From: an uncultured Clostridia bacterium
GTDB taxonomy: Bacteria; Bacillota; Clostridia; Oscillospirales; Ruminococcaceae
Length of the DNA: 5,806 bases
Assembly: GCA_947175045.1 (NCBI GenBank)
Contig: CAMWLH010000152.1
Location: 1-5,806 of the forward strand
Direction: 5' to 3'
Of this stretch, positions 1 to 5,806 are shown in pieces (the stretch's first letter is position 1; the number at the start of each line of letters is the position of its first letter). Under the pieces are notes generated by a model that worked only from the letters and a program-made list of their open reading frames with translations, was not told the DNA's origin and searched no databases. The position numbers were made by a program, and so were the translations under genes.

Positions 1-21
1 AGGAGCAAATTATTTAAATGC

Positions 22-136
22 GAATTTTTCGCACCACTCCACCACTCCACCCGCCGTCGGCGGGTTCCGTTAGCCTCGATTTAAAAGCTCCGCCCGCTTC
101 GCGGGCTGCGCTTTCAAATCGGCTTGCGAAAAATTC
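22..136. repeat. Nested inverted-repeat intergenic element (MITE- or REP-like)
   Basis: Perfect 12-base outer arms GAATTTTTCGCA (22-33) and TGCGAAAAATTC (125-136) enclose a small hairpin CCCGC/GCGGG (50-64) and a long imperfect hairpin: left arm 72-97, loop TTC (98-100), right arm 101-124, with 3 mismatches and one bulged T. The whole can fold into one branched structure. No coding capacity or transposase is visible. This looks like a dispersed non-coding repeat or a structured RNA region; copy number in the genome cannot be judged here. Confidence 0.55.
32..50. repeat. 8-base direct tandem repeat, about 2.4 copies
   Basis: CACCACTC is repeated twice head to tail (32-39, 40-47) and followed by a partial copy CAC (48-50). 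It lies between the outer arm and the first small hairpin of the nested inverted-repeat element and may vary in copy number among copies of that element. Confidence 0.5.
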
Positions 137-178
137 CTGCGTCAACATTGCGTTGCTGTAACTTTTTCTACAAGCTGT

Positions 179-202
179 GCGGCGCGTTTTACAACGCGCC
201 GC
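179..202 (-). terminator. Perfect 10-bp GC-rich hairpin right after the last stop codon
   Basis: GCGGCGCGTT (179-188) pairs perfectly with AACGCGCCGC (193-202) around a TTAC loop. In the minus direction the hairpin begins 4 bases after the TAA at 207-209. Position suggests a transcription end or mRNA 3' stabiliser. There is no U-tract after it on the minus strand (ACAGCTTG follows), so it is not a classical intrinsic terminator; on the plus strand only three T's follow. Confidence 0.5.
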
Positions 203-206
203 GGCT

Positions 207-3179
207 TTATTCTATATGAATGGTTATCATCGGACAAATCCCGCGCGGCGTGGTAAAGTCCTCGCAGTCGAGTACGGGGTATCCGTCGTCACCATAATAC
301 ATTGCATCGTATATCCCGTTAAGCAGCCAGTGGGATATGGGAACGTCGTGCGTCCAGGTGCTGTTATTACTGATCTGCTCCTTGACGGTCTCCACGGCAA
401 AGCCGCTTGTGCGGCACTTAAGCTCATAGCTTGCCAGGTAGACCTTGTCCGCGTAGCTCTCCGTGCCCATGTACTGCGTTTCGTTGTACCTAGGGTATCT
501 ATTTGTATAATAACTGTCAGCGGCTATATCGGTGTATTGGATAAGCGCAAGCTCGTCAGCGCTGAACGCGGAATACAGAAAGTCGTTATTAAGCCGCTTT
601 CTTATTGAGCTGTTCTCCCAGCCGTCCGCGTTTCCCGTGTCAAAGGGCGCTTCGAACACGGCGTATTTCGACGCGAGAACGATAGTTCCCTCTCCGTCGT
701 TGGAGATGACCAGCCATTTTATCGATCTGTCCGGCTCGGAGGGATAATGCCCGAAGGATATCACATCCCTCTTTTCAAGGGTGAATAATCTCATACGTTC
801 CGCCGAAGCGATCAGCGCGGGCGTTATCGGCAGCCCATTCAGTTCGTCGCTGCTTTCAAGCGTACCTTTGCATACCCCATATGATCCGTTGGTATAGCTC
901 CGCGCAGCCTCCGCCAGCTTTCCCACAAACCAGTAGTCCCTATCAAGCTTGTAGTTATTGTAGCAATCCAGCAGCGGCTTCAGCCGCTCGCAGGCTCCCG
1001 CGATATCGCCCTCGCCGACCAGCCGTTCGGAATCGGCATAAACTATCTTGCAGTACTGCGTAGCCGCGTCGGAGTAGCCGCAGATCGTCAGAAACAACTG
1101 CTCCGCCTTGGCGGTGTCCCCCGCCGAAAGCGCCTCGGAAGCGATCATGTACCGCGTCTCGCTTAGCTGCTCCTGGCAATCCTTGTACTCGCCCAGCTTT
1201 ATAAAGGCGCTCTCCGCCGCCTCAAGCTCTCCGCTCTCTTTAAGGGCAACAGCGGCTCTGTATCTGCACTCCGTCAGCTTCCGCGCGGAATCGGAGTAAT
1301 CCCCGAGGACGATAAAGGTAAGCTCCGCCTTGTCGAGGTCGCCCTGCTCCATCATTCCCACCGCTCTTTGGTATTTGCACTCCTTAGCCCTTTCCGCCGC
1401 GTCGGAAAAATCACCCAGCGCGGTAAATATGAGCTCCGCCTCGTCGTAGCTGCCCTGTTTCAGCAGCGCGGCGGCTCTCTTGTACTTGTCGTCATTAAGC
1501 TCCGCGGCGGTCTTTTCGCGCAGCGGCTCGCTCATGTCGGATATCACCTTGTCAGCGTCGGTCTTGTTACGCCCGCTCACGCCGATCGTTATACCTATTA
1601 TTCCCGCGACCGCCAGCGCTCCCGCGGCGGCTGCCCACTTTACCGGCAGCTTCTTCTTATCGTCCGGGGGTGGGGCGGGAGCATTCGCGGTCAGCTCCGC
1701 GAGCTTGGCGGCACATTTTTCCGCGAGCTCCGCGGCGTTTCTGTAATCGCCGAGCTCACGCAGGCTTTTCTCCGCAGAGAAAAGTATTGTCGTATCTCTG
1801 CTTTCCTCCAACATTTTCGCCGCAAGGGAATATACGCCCTCCCGCCGCTTTATCTCGTTTTCCTCGCTTATTTCCGCCGCTTTTTTCTCCGCATAGTCCG
1901 CCTTTTCCGCGGAATCGCGGTAATTCAGCACGCGGAACTCCGCCGCGGCGGCGCGGTATTGGATATCGGTAACGGCGTTTTCCAGGCTCTCACAGCACTT
2001 GTTGTAAACAGAGTTAAGGTTATGCTCCCTTAACCGCAGGCGAAAGCCCTCATCGCCCAGCCGCATAGCCGCGCGGTAGTTTTCCGAGCCGGAGAAATCG
2101 GTTTTGAGCTCCTCCAGCTCCTTCTCCGAGGTGAGCTTGTACTCCGACAGCAGCTTGAGCAGATATTTTTCCGCGCTGTCGGGCAGCTCCGCGATAAGCT
2201 GCTCCGCGCCCGAATAATCCCTGTCCTCTATAAACAGCCGCGCTCTGCGCAGCAGCGGGTCGGTGCTTGTGGGAACCCTGCTTTCCCGCCTTGTTCCCAG
2301 AACGCTCCCCACGCTTGCCGCCAGGTCGACTTCAAAGCCCAGCCGCGACATATCCAGCGCCTGAAAGCCCGCCAGTTCCCGAGGGAGCTCTTTTGCTTCC
2401 ATATCGCGGAACGCGGGGATAATTCTCCTGCGTCTGTCGTCCGCGGCAAAGGTCAGGAATCTGCTCCAGGCATTTCTCACCCATATATCCTCGAAGCTCT
2501 CCGCGGACGTTCCTACCACTATCATCACCGCCGCTGAGCTCAGCGCCGAAAAAATGTAGGGCTCCCAGTCGCTCCCCGCCTTGTCCTCAAGAGACACACG
2601 CGGAAAGAATACCCGCAGACCCTCGGCGCACAATTTCGCGTAAATATCGGCGGCTATCAGCGAATCGGTCGTTCTGCGCCCGTTTTCGTCCGTTTCGCGG
2701 CAGTTCAGATATACGTCGCAGTCCTCCGAGCCGCGGGATATCTCCACCACCCGCCTGCGGGCGGCGTCTATCCGCTCCGCTTGAAGCTCCATGGCGGCGC
2801 GCTGCTCCGCGTCCGCATATTTCAGCGCGGTCTTGTAGTCCTCGTCGGACAGCAGCGACCTCGCCGTCGTGCGGTTTAGCGCGGGAACATACTCCCCTCC
2901 CCTTTCCGCGTACTCAACTCCGCAGCGGCAAAGCGCCAGCGCCCAGTAAAGGTCGGCGTCGGCGGGGCTGTGACGGATAAGCTCCTCATAAAGCTCTATC
3001 GCCTTGTCGTAGCGGTATTCCCGACGGAACCGCTCCGCGGCGGCGCACATTTCCGCCATATCCTCGTCGTCCAGCAGCGGAACGCTCTGGACTACACCGC
3101 AAAACTCACATTTACATATAGACGTCTTGTCAAGCGGCGTGAGCCTGCCGCCGCACATTCTGCATATAAATAAAGCCAT
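207..3179 (-). CDS. TIR-domain receptor-like membrane protein with zinc ribbon, TPRs, 37-residue repeats and DUF6273-like C-terminus
   Basis: This protein has 990 residues. The start at 3179 is chosen over an ATG 21 bases upstream because GAGGAG lies 8 bases before it and the N-terminus then aligns with the paralog. Domains in order: zinc ribbon (C6-x2-C9, C24-x2-C27), TPR (about 48-85), TIR (153-295, with E206 in the WEPYIF segment as the catalytic-type glutamate), TPR (308-345), helical repeats (365-495), a Pro/Asp/Lys linker, one membrane helix (about 515-535) after KKKLPVK, five 37-residue TPR-like repeats (conserved Y566, Y603, Y640, Y677, Y714), and a DUF6273-like domain (about 805-990; features ISFGHYP, IKWLVI, SSIRKRLNNDFL). 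Basic residues before the helix predict TIR inside and repeats plus DUF6273 outside. TIR strand A reads DVYLNCRETD, diverging from the usual FICY pattern, so catalysis may differ. DUF6273 has no established function that I know of. An NADase-type signalling or defence role is inference. Confidence 0.92.
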   Translation of the reverse strand: MALFICRMCGGRLTPLDKTSICKCEFCGVVQSVPLLDDEDMAEMCAAAERFRREYRYDKAIELYEELIRHSPADADLYWALALCRCGVEYAERGGEYVPALNRTTARSLLSDEDYKTALKYADAEQRAAMELQAERIDAARRRVVEISRGSEDCDVYLNCRETDENGRRTTDSLIAADIYAKLCAEGLRVFFPRVSLEDKAGSDWEPYIFSALSSAAVMIVVGTSAESFEDIWVRNAWSRFLTFAADDRRRRIIPAFRDMEAKELPRELAGFQALDMSRLGFEVDLAASVGSVLGTRRESRVPTSTDPLLRRARLFIEDRDYSGAEQLIAELPDSAEKYLLKLLSEYKLTSEKELEELKTDFSGSENYRAAMRLGDEGFRLRLREHNLNSVYNKCCESLENAVTDIQYRAAAAEFRVLNYRDSAEKADYAEKKAAEISEENEIKRREGVYSLAAKMLEESRDTTILFSAEKSLRELGDYRNAAELAEKCAAKLAELTANAPAPPPDDKKKLPVKWAAAAGALAVAGIIGITIGVSGRNKTDADKVISDMSEPLREKTAAELNDDKYKRAAALLKQGSYDEAELIFTALGDFSDAAERAKECKYQRAVGMMEQGDLDKAELTFIVLGDYSDSARKLTECRYRAAVALKESGELEAAESAFIKLGEYKDCQEQLSETRYMIASEALSAGDTAKAEQLFLTICGYSDAATQYCKIVYADSERLVGEGDIAGACERLKPLLDCYNNYKLDRDYWFVGKLAEAARSYTNGSYGVCKGTLESSDELNGLPITPALIASAERMRLFTLEKRDVISFGHYPSEPDRSIKWLVISNDGEGTIVLASKYAVFEAPFDTGNADGWENSSIRKRLNNDFLYSAFSADELALIQYTDIAADSYYTNRYPRYNETQYMGTESYADKVYLASYELKCRTSGFAVETVKEQISNNSTWTHDVPISHWLLNGIYDAMYYGDDGYPVLDCEDFTTPRGICPMITIHIE
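969..1484 (-). repeat. Protein-level tandem repeats, 37-residue TPR-like units (second gene)
   Basis: Conserved tyrosines at residues 566, 603, 640, 677 and 714 give an exact 37-residue period. The early units carry LGDFSDAA, LGDYSDSA and LGEYKDC; the last units are more degenerate (ICGYSDAA, then CYNNYK). They sit between the membrane helix and the DUF6273-like domain and probably form a spacer or binding solenoid. Confidence 0.75.
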
Positions 3180-4348
3180 TACTCTTGCTCCTCGATCCAT
3201 TCAAGCAGCTCCGCTGCGCCCTCATAAGAGTTACCGATCAGAAGCAGACGTGCGCTGCTGTAATACCCACAGCCTATATATGCCCGCGCCGCTTTGAATT
3301 CCAACTCGTCCTGCCGTTTCTCCGATGGGTAATAGTCGAAGAGCGATATATAAATATCCGCCGCGTCAAGGAAGCTGCCATTGTTATAGTATTGCTCCGC
3401 GAGCAGACATTTCGCTTCGGCGGCGCGGTCGGAGCTGTCGGAATATTTCCCCAGGCTTTCAAAGGCTGCCGCGGCTTCTTCATACTGCCCGAGCTCGATA
3501 TAGTATTCCCCGCAGGAATAGGTCGCGCTTATGGCGCGCTCCGCCGCGTCGGAATAGCTGCCGAGCTGCCCGAACAGCTCCGCGGCTTCACCGTAGCGCT
3601 TCTCGCCGCACAGTGCCGCGGCTTTATCATACCGTATCGACAGAGCCTTCCGGGCGCTGTCGGAATAAGCTCCCAGCGATTCAAGCAGCCTTGCCGCGAG
3701 CTCAATATCGGTATCGGCGGCGGAAAGAGCGCGCTGATATCTCGACTCGTTAGCCATACGGGTAGCATCGGAGTATACCCCGAGCTGCCTAAAGCACTCC
3801 TCAGCTTTAGCGAAATCGCCGCTGTCAAAAAGGCTCATTGCCTTTAAATAGCGGGATTCCTTTATTTTCTCCGCGGAATCCGAATAATCGTATATTTCCG
3901 TAAAAGCGGCAGCGGCGCCGTCAAAATCACCGCGATCCCTTAAAGTAATTGCGCGGTCGTACTTGTTTGCGAGGGATATCCTGTTGACGATGACCACTGC
4001 CGCTATGACAGCCGCAACGGTGGGTATACCTATGATCGCCGTCTTTACAGCCGCTTTGCGGGAGCGTTCCCTGCGGCGGAGCTCCCTCTGCTCGGCTTTC
4101 CTTTCTTCTGCGGCAAGGCGCTCCGTCTCCTCGGTCAGCTCGCGTATCCTCTCGGAGCATTTCGCCGCAAGCTCCGCGGAATCCTTATAATCGCCAAGCG
4201 CTGTCAGGCGGCTCTGAGCCTCCGCAAGGTCGGCAGGGTCACTGCCCCTCTCAAGCGCCGTTTTCGCCTCATAATATTCCCTGTTGATACGCGCTTCGGT
4301 TTCCTCTTCTTTGAGCCTTTCCGCCCTCTCCAGGCAAAGCTCAGCCAT
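3179..4348 (-). CDS. Membrane-anchored 37-residue-repeat protein; C-terminal half of the TAG-split TIR gene
   Basis: The open frame from the first available ATG encodes 389 residues, but it actually extends 20 codons further up, to the TAG at 4409-4411, with no GTG or TTG start in between. Residues 1-100 are charged helices including a LGDYKDSAELAAKC repeat. Residues about 101-122 form one hydrophobic membrane helix, preceded by a strongly basic stretch (RRRERSRK), which predicts the C-terminus outside the cell. From 130 to about 315 come TPR-like repeats of 37 residues with the phrase YSDSA, conserved tyrosines being spaced at 130, 167, 204, 240 and 277. The tail (316-389) is a degenerate repeat with no recognised domain. 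No Shine-Dalgarno sequence precedes this ATG, which also cuts through a repeat unit, so independent translation is doubtful. It probably belongs to the preceding TIR reading frame, and is expressed only by readthrough, weak reinitiation, or not at all. Its TAA overlaps the next gene's ATG. Confidence 0.7.
   Translation of the reverse strand: MAELCLERAERLKEEETEARINREYYEAKTALERGSDPADLAEAQSRLTALGDYKDSAELAAKCSERIRELTEETERLAAEERKAEQRELRRRERSRKAAVKTAIIGIPTVAAVIAAVVIVNRISLANKYDRAITLRDRGDFDGAAAAFTEIYDYSDSAEKIKESRYLKAMSLFDSGDFAKAEECFRQLGVYSDATRMANESRYQRALSAADTDIELAARLLESLGAYSDSARKALSIRYDKAAALCGEKRYGEAAELFGQLGSYSDAAERAISATYSCGEYYIELGQYEEAAAAFESLGKYSDSSDRAAEAKCLLAEQYYNNGSFLDAADIYISLFDYYPSEKRQDELEFKAARAYIGCGYYSSARLLLIGNSYEGAAELLEWIEEQE
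3188..3193 (-). promoter_or_regulatory. Ribosome binding site of the second TIR gene, inside the end of the first
   Basis: GAGGAG on the minus strand lies 8 bases before the ATG at 3179 and within the last codons of the preceding frame. With the one-base TAATG stop-start overlap this indicates translational coupling. It also decides the start, since the upstream in-frame ATG at 3200 has no such site at the right distance. Confidence 0.8.
3404..3961 (-). repeat. Protein-level tandem repeats, 37-residue TPR-like units (first gene)
   Basis: About five units of 37 residues (one of 36) share the pattern RYxxAxxLxxxGxYxxAxxxFxxLGxYSDSA. Each unit is two helices, as in TPR or Sel1-like solenoids. 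They follow the membrane helix and are therefore predicted outside the membrane. They are a likely protein- or ligand-binding surface. Confidence 0.75.
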
Positions 4349-4408
4349 ATCCGCGCTGTCCGAATAATCCCCGAGAGCCTTGAAGCCGTCGGCAGCCGCA
4401 TAGCATCT

Positions 4409-4411
4409 CTA
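4409..4411 (-). other. In-frame amber (TAG) codon splitting the TIR gene
   Basis: The codon context on the minus strand is CAA AGC GCG TAG AGA TGC TAT. The upstream frame ends here, and the same frame is open immediately afterwards for 20 codons to the first ATG and on to the TAA at 3179. A single base change would turn TAG into CAG, AAG, GAG, TGG, TAC, TAT, TCG or TTG, so one substitution would restore the gene. A 5-bp stem GGGCG/CGCCC lies just upstream of the stop, but I see no convincing downstream stem-loop or pyrrolysine-insertion-like structure. Confidence 0.9.
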
Positions 4412-5671
4412 CGCGCTTTGGGCGCTCTCATAGCCGCCCCGCCAGATATCGTACATCACGCGGCAGCGGCATTCGGTGAGACTTTCGCGCAATCCGCTGT
4501 CGGCGAACCGCATCAGCTTCTTATAATTGCCCGAATAGGAGATGTCCGCTCGCACCCCGTAAAGTTGCTCCACCGACTTGATATGATACTGCGCGAGCAG
4601 CTTTATAAGATACGCATCGGGGTTTTCGGGCTCGATATTCAGCGCCCTCTCGCAAAAACCGTCCGCGTCCTCAAACTCGCCGTCCTCTAATGCGAGCTCC
4701 GCTCTGCGAAGCAGCGCCGCGGGGTTTACTCCCTCGGTGTTTTCGGGCGCGGGAGCTTCCATGGGCTTCTCCGCATCGGAGGAGCTCTCCGACAGCACCT
4801 TTCTTACTCCGCGAAGAAGATCGTTCATAAAATCGGGCGCGGACATATCGAAGGTCTGCAAATGCGCAAATTCCTTGGGGAGATGAGCCGGAGGCATATC
4901 CTTATACAATATTGCCAGAACGCCCTGCGAGGTCTCCGCTATCCTTGTGAGATAGCGGCTCCACTCGTTCTTTACCCACACCGCGTTGAAGTTGTCGGGA
5001 CCGGTTCCCAAAGCGAGCATTATTTTCGCGGAATTTATCGCCGCGAATATGTAGGGCTCGTATGCCGCGCCCGCCTTGTCCTCCAGAGTTACGCGAGCAT
5101 AAAAAACTCGCAATCCCTCGGCGGTGAAGCTCCTGTAAAGCTGTGCGGCAAGCAGGGAATCCTCCGTTCTGCGCCCCGAGCTGTCGGTCTCCTTATAGCA
5201 TATGAAAATATCGTAGGGCTGCTCCGTGCGCGACACCTCCAGCACGCTGCGCCGAAGCTCCTCAAGCTGCCGCGCCTGGATCAGGTATATTCTGCGCTGA
5301 TCGCCGTCGGCGATCTCCACCGCTTTGCGGTAGTCCTTGTCCTCAATAAAGGGGCTGTACTGAATACGATTGATGGTCGGCACTCTTTTATGAGAATTGG
5401 GCTCCTCGACATACTCCACGCCGAAGCGGCACAGAGTGATCGACCAGAATATATCGGGATCGGTGGGGTCAAGCTCCGCGAGCTGCTCATACAGCGACAT
5501 AGCGCGGTCAAATTCGCCGCTTCTGCGGAGATCGTCGGCGCGCTCCCACAGAACAGCCTTTTCGTCGAAGTCCAGCCTGGGCACGGTCTGCATTACTCCG
5601 CAGTAGCCGCACTCGCACACGGTCATTCCCTTTTTAACGTCGAGAGCTGCCCCGCAGCAACGGCATAACAT
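4409..5671 (-). CDS. TIR-domain protein with zinc ribbon and TPRs; N-terminal part, ends at in-frame TAG
   Basis: This 420-residue protein starts at an ATG behind a good ribosome binding site. Residues 1-27 form a zinc ribbon (C3-x2-C6 and C21-x2-C24, with an extra C19). One TPR lies at about 44-80, a TIR domain at about 152-295, and a second TPR at about 319-358. In the TIR domain, strand A reads YDIFICYKETD (153-163), and the AAYEPYIF segment carries E205, which aligns with the catalytic glutamate of NAD-cleaving TIR domains such as SARM1; VWVKNEW (231-237) matches the conserved WxxxE/W region. TIR domains of this type commonly cleave NAD+ or make cyclic ADP-ribose products; activity here is inferred. 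Alone, the product has no signal peptide or membrane helix and would be cytosolic. The stop is a TAG in the middle of a TPR-like helix, and the same frame continues open downstream, so this is probably the front half of a longer protein. It is first in the operon. Confidence 0.88.
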   Translation of the reverse strand: MLCRCCGAALDVKKGMTVCECGYCGVMQTVPRLDFDEKAVLWERADDLRRSGEFDRAMSLYEQLAELDPTDPDIFWSITLCRFGVEYVEEPNSHKRVPTINRIQYSPFIEDKDYRKAVEIADGDQRRIYLIQARQLEELRRSVLEVSRTEQPYDIFICYKETDSSGRRTEDSLLAAQLYRSFTAEGLRVFYARVTLEDKAGAAYEPYIFAAINSAKIMLALGTGPDNFNAVWVKNEWSRYLTRIAETSQGVLAILYKDMPPAHLPKEFAHLQTFDMSAPDFMNDLLRGVRKVLSESSSDAEKPMEAPAPENTEGVNPAALLRRAELALEDGEFEDADGFCERALNIEPENPDAYLIKLLAQYHIKSVEQLYGVRADISYSGNYKKLMRFADSGLRESLTECRCRVMYDIWRGGYESAQSA

Positions 5672-5673
5672 AT

Positions 5674-5685
5674 AATCACCCTCTT
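5674..5685 (-). promoter_or_regulatory. Ribosome binding site of the first TIR gene
   Basis: The minus strand reads AAGAGGGTGATT ending two bases before the ATG at 5671. It differs at only two positions from AAGGAGGTGATT, the full complement of the 16S rRNA 3' end. The GAGGG core is about 7 bases from the start codon. This fixes the start and supports strong translation of the zinc-ribbon/TIR portion. Confidence 0.75.
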
Positions 5686-5739
5686 ATTTTCTATCGATAT
5701 AAATGATAATTTAGTGTAGCTGTTTGTTTTGTTAGATTT

Positions 5740-5767
5740 ATTATGTTGTTGCTTTTTTATTTGTGAA
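5740..5767 (-). promoter_or_regulatory. Candidate housekeeping-sigma promoter for the operon
   Basis: On the minus strand TTCACA (5762-5767) and CATAAT (5740-5745) are separated by 16 bases; each matches 5 of 6 positions of the TTGACA/TATAAT consensus. Transcription would start about 60 bases before the ATG at 5671. The region is very AT-rich, so chance matches are likely and other -10-like words (for example TTTATAT nearer the gene) exist. Confidence 0.35.
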
Positions 5768-5768
5768 A

Positions 5769-5788
5769 ATAAATTTAATAGAATTTAT
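5769..5788. repeat. Short AT-only inverted repeat just upstream of the candidate -35
   Basis: ATAAATT (5769-5775) and AATTTAT (5782-5788) are perfect 7-base inverted arms with a 6-base spacer, adjacent to the candidate -35 box. This could be an operator, but such palindromes are common by chance in DNA this AT-rich. Confidence 0.25.
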
Positions 5789-5806
5789 ATGTTTATCTGC
5801 ACTATT

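Larger units (their letters stand above)
3179..5671 (-). pseudogene. Complete ancestral TIR-TPR-TM-repeat gene (830 codons) interrupted by one TAG
   Basis: Joining the two open frames across TAG codon 421 gives an 830-residue protein: zinc ribbon (1-27), TPR, TIR (152-295), TPR (319-358), TPR-like linker (385-530), membrane helix (about 542-563) and 37-residue repeats (571-760). The join needs no frameshift. Comparing it with the downstream paralog, R387-A420 aligns without gaps to 33 residues ending at D405 of the paralog, TAG falls opposite I406, and the next nine codons (RCYAAADGF) align to QYRAAAAEF, followed by LGDYSDSA against LNYRDSA. The sequence beyond the stop shows no further stops or frame damage. 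That fits a recent nonsense mutation, a base-call error, or a functional readthrough codon; general TAG reassignment is less likely because the other two stops are TAA and only one internal TAG occurs. I label it pseudogene as the conservative reading, but function is not excluded. Confidence 0.6.

Noticed and set aside
22..136. CRISPR array or riboswitch
   Set aside because: There are no regularly spaced repeats with unique spacers, and the element lies downstream, not in a leader, with no recognised aptamer motif.
18..161. A 47-codon plus-strand open frame with AGGAG at 1-5
   Set aside because: The AGGAG to ATG spacing is 12 bases, too long, and the frame reads through the nested inverted repeats, so its residues are those of repeat DNA. 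Most likely spurious.
1368..2033. A 221-codon plus-strand open frame opposite the second gene
   Set aside because: Antisense to a well-supported domain-bearing frame; composition is typical of a shadow, rich in Arg, Leu and Val without motif.
3180..3200. The upstream ATG at 3200 as start of the second gene
   Set aside because: It would add seven residues (MDRGARV) absent from the paralog and has no properly spaced Shine-Dalgarno; the ATG at 3179 has GAGGAG at 8 bases.
3185..3847. A 220-codon plus-strand open frame opposite the repeat region
   Set aside because: It is the antisense shadow of the 37-residue repeats; no domain or ribosome binding site supports it.
4862..5668. A 268-codon plus-strand open frame opposite the first TIR gene
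   Set aside because: It lies wholly antisense to a strongly supported TIR coding region, has no recognisable domain and arises from the GC-biased codon use of the real gene.
3179..5671. Genome-wide reassignment of TAG to an amino acid
   Set aside because: Only one in-frame TAG occurs in about 1,820 codons, so this window gives no sign of systematic TAG recoding; a single-site event is simpler.

Overview
This 5.8 kb window holds one operon-like block read entirely on the minus strand. It consists of two tandem paralogous genes for large TIR-domain proteins, with a short AT-rich promoter region on the right (about 5672-5806) and a repeat-rich intergenic region on the left (1-206). GC-rich coding sequence, AT-rich promoter DNA, strong AGGAGG-type ribosome binding sites, and the architecture itself (zinc ribbon - TPR - TIR - TPR - one membrane helix - 37-residue repeats) all suggest a Firmicute of the Clostridia, most likely a gut Oscillospirales/Ruminococcus-like bacterium. 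The taxonomic call is inference; there is no rRNA or marker gene.

Right gene (5671 to 3179). It encodes an N-terminal zinc ribbon, a TPR, a TIR domain with the conserved catalytic-type glutamate, a second TPR region, a membrane helix and about five 37-residue TPR-like repeats. It is interrupted after codon 420 by a single in-frame TAG (4409-4411). Reading continues open in the same frame for 409 more codons. A gapless comparison with the neighbouring paralog runs straight across the stop, so the two open reading frames (4409-5671 and 3179-4348) are two halves of one ancestral 830-residue gene. Either it is a nonsense-disrupted gene (or sequencing error), or the stop is read through to give both a short soluble TIR protein and a long membrane protein.

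Left gene (3179 to 207). This intact 990-residue paralog has the same N-terminal layout, but a C-terminal DUF6273-like domain follows its 37-residue repeats. Its ATG overlaps the TAA of the right gene (TAATG) and is preceded by GAGGAG, so the genes are probably translationally coupled.

In both proteins, basic residues precede the membrane helix. This predicts TIR in the cytoplasm and the repeats (plus DUF6273 in the left protein) outside, a receptor-like layout with an NAD-processing type domain inside. Role in signalling or phage defence is hypothesis only. Downstream, 1-206 holds a perfect 10-bp hairpin directly after the stop codon and a nested inverted-repeat element (22-136) that looks like a dispersed intergenic repeat or MITE-like unit.
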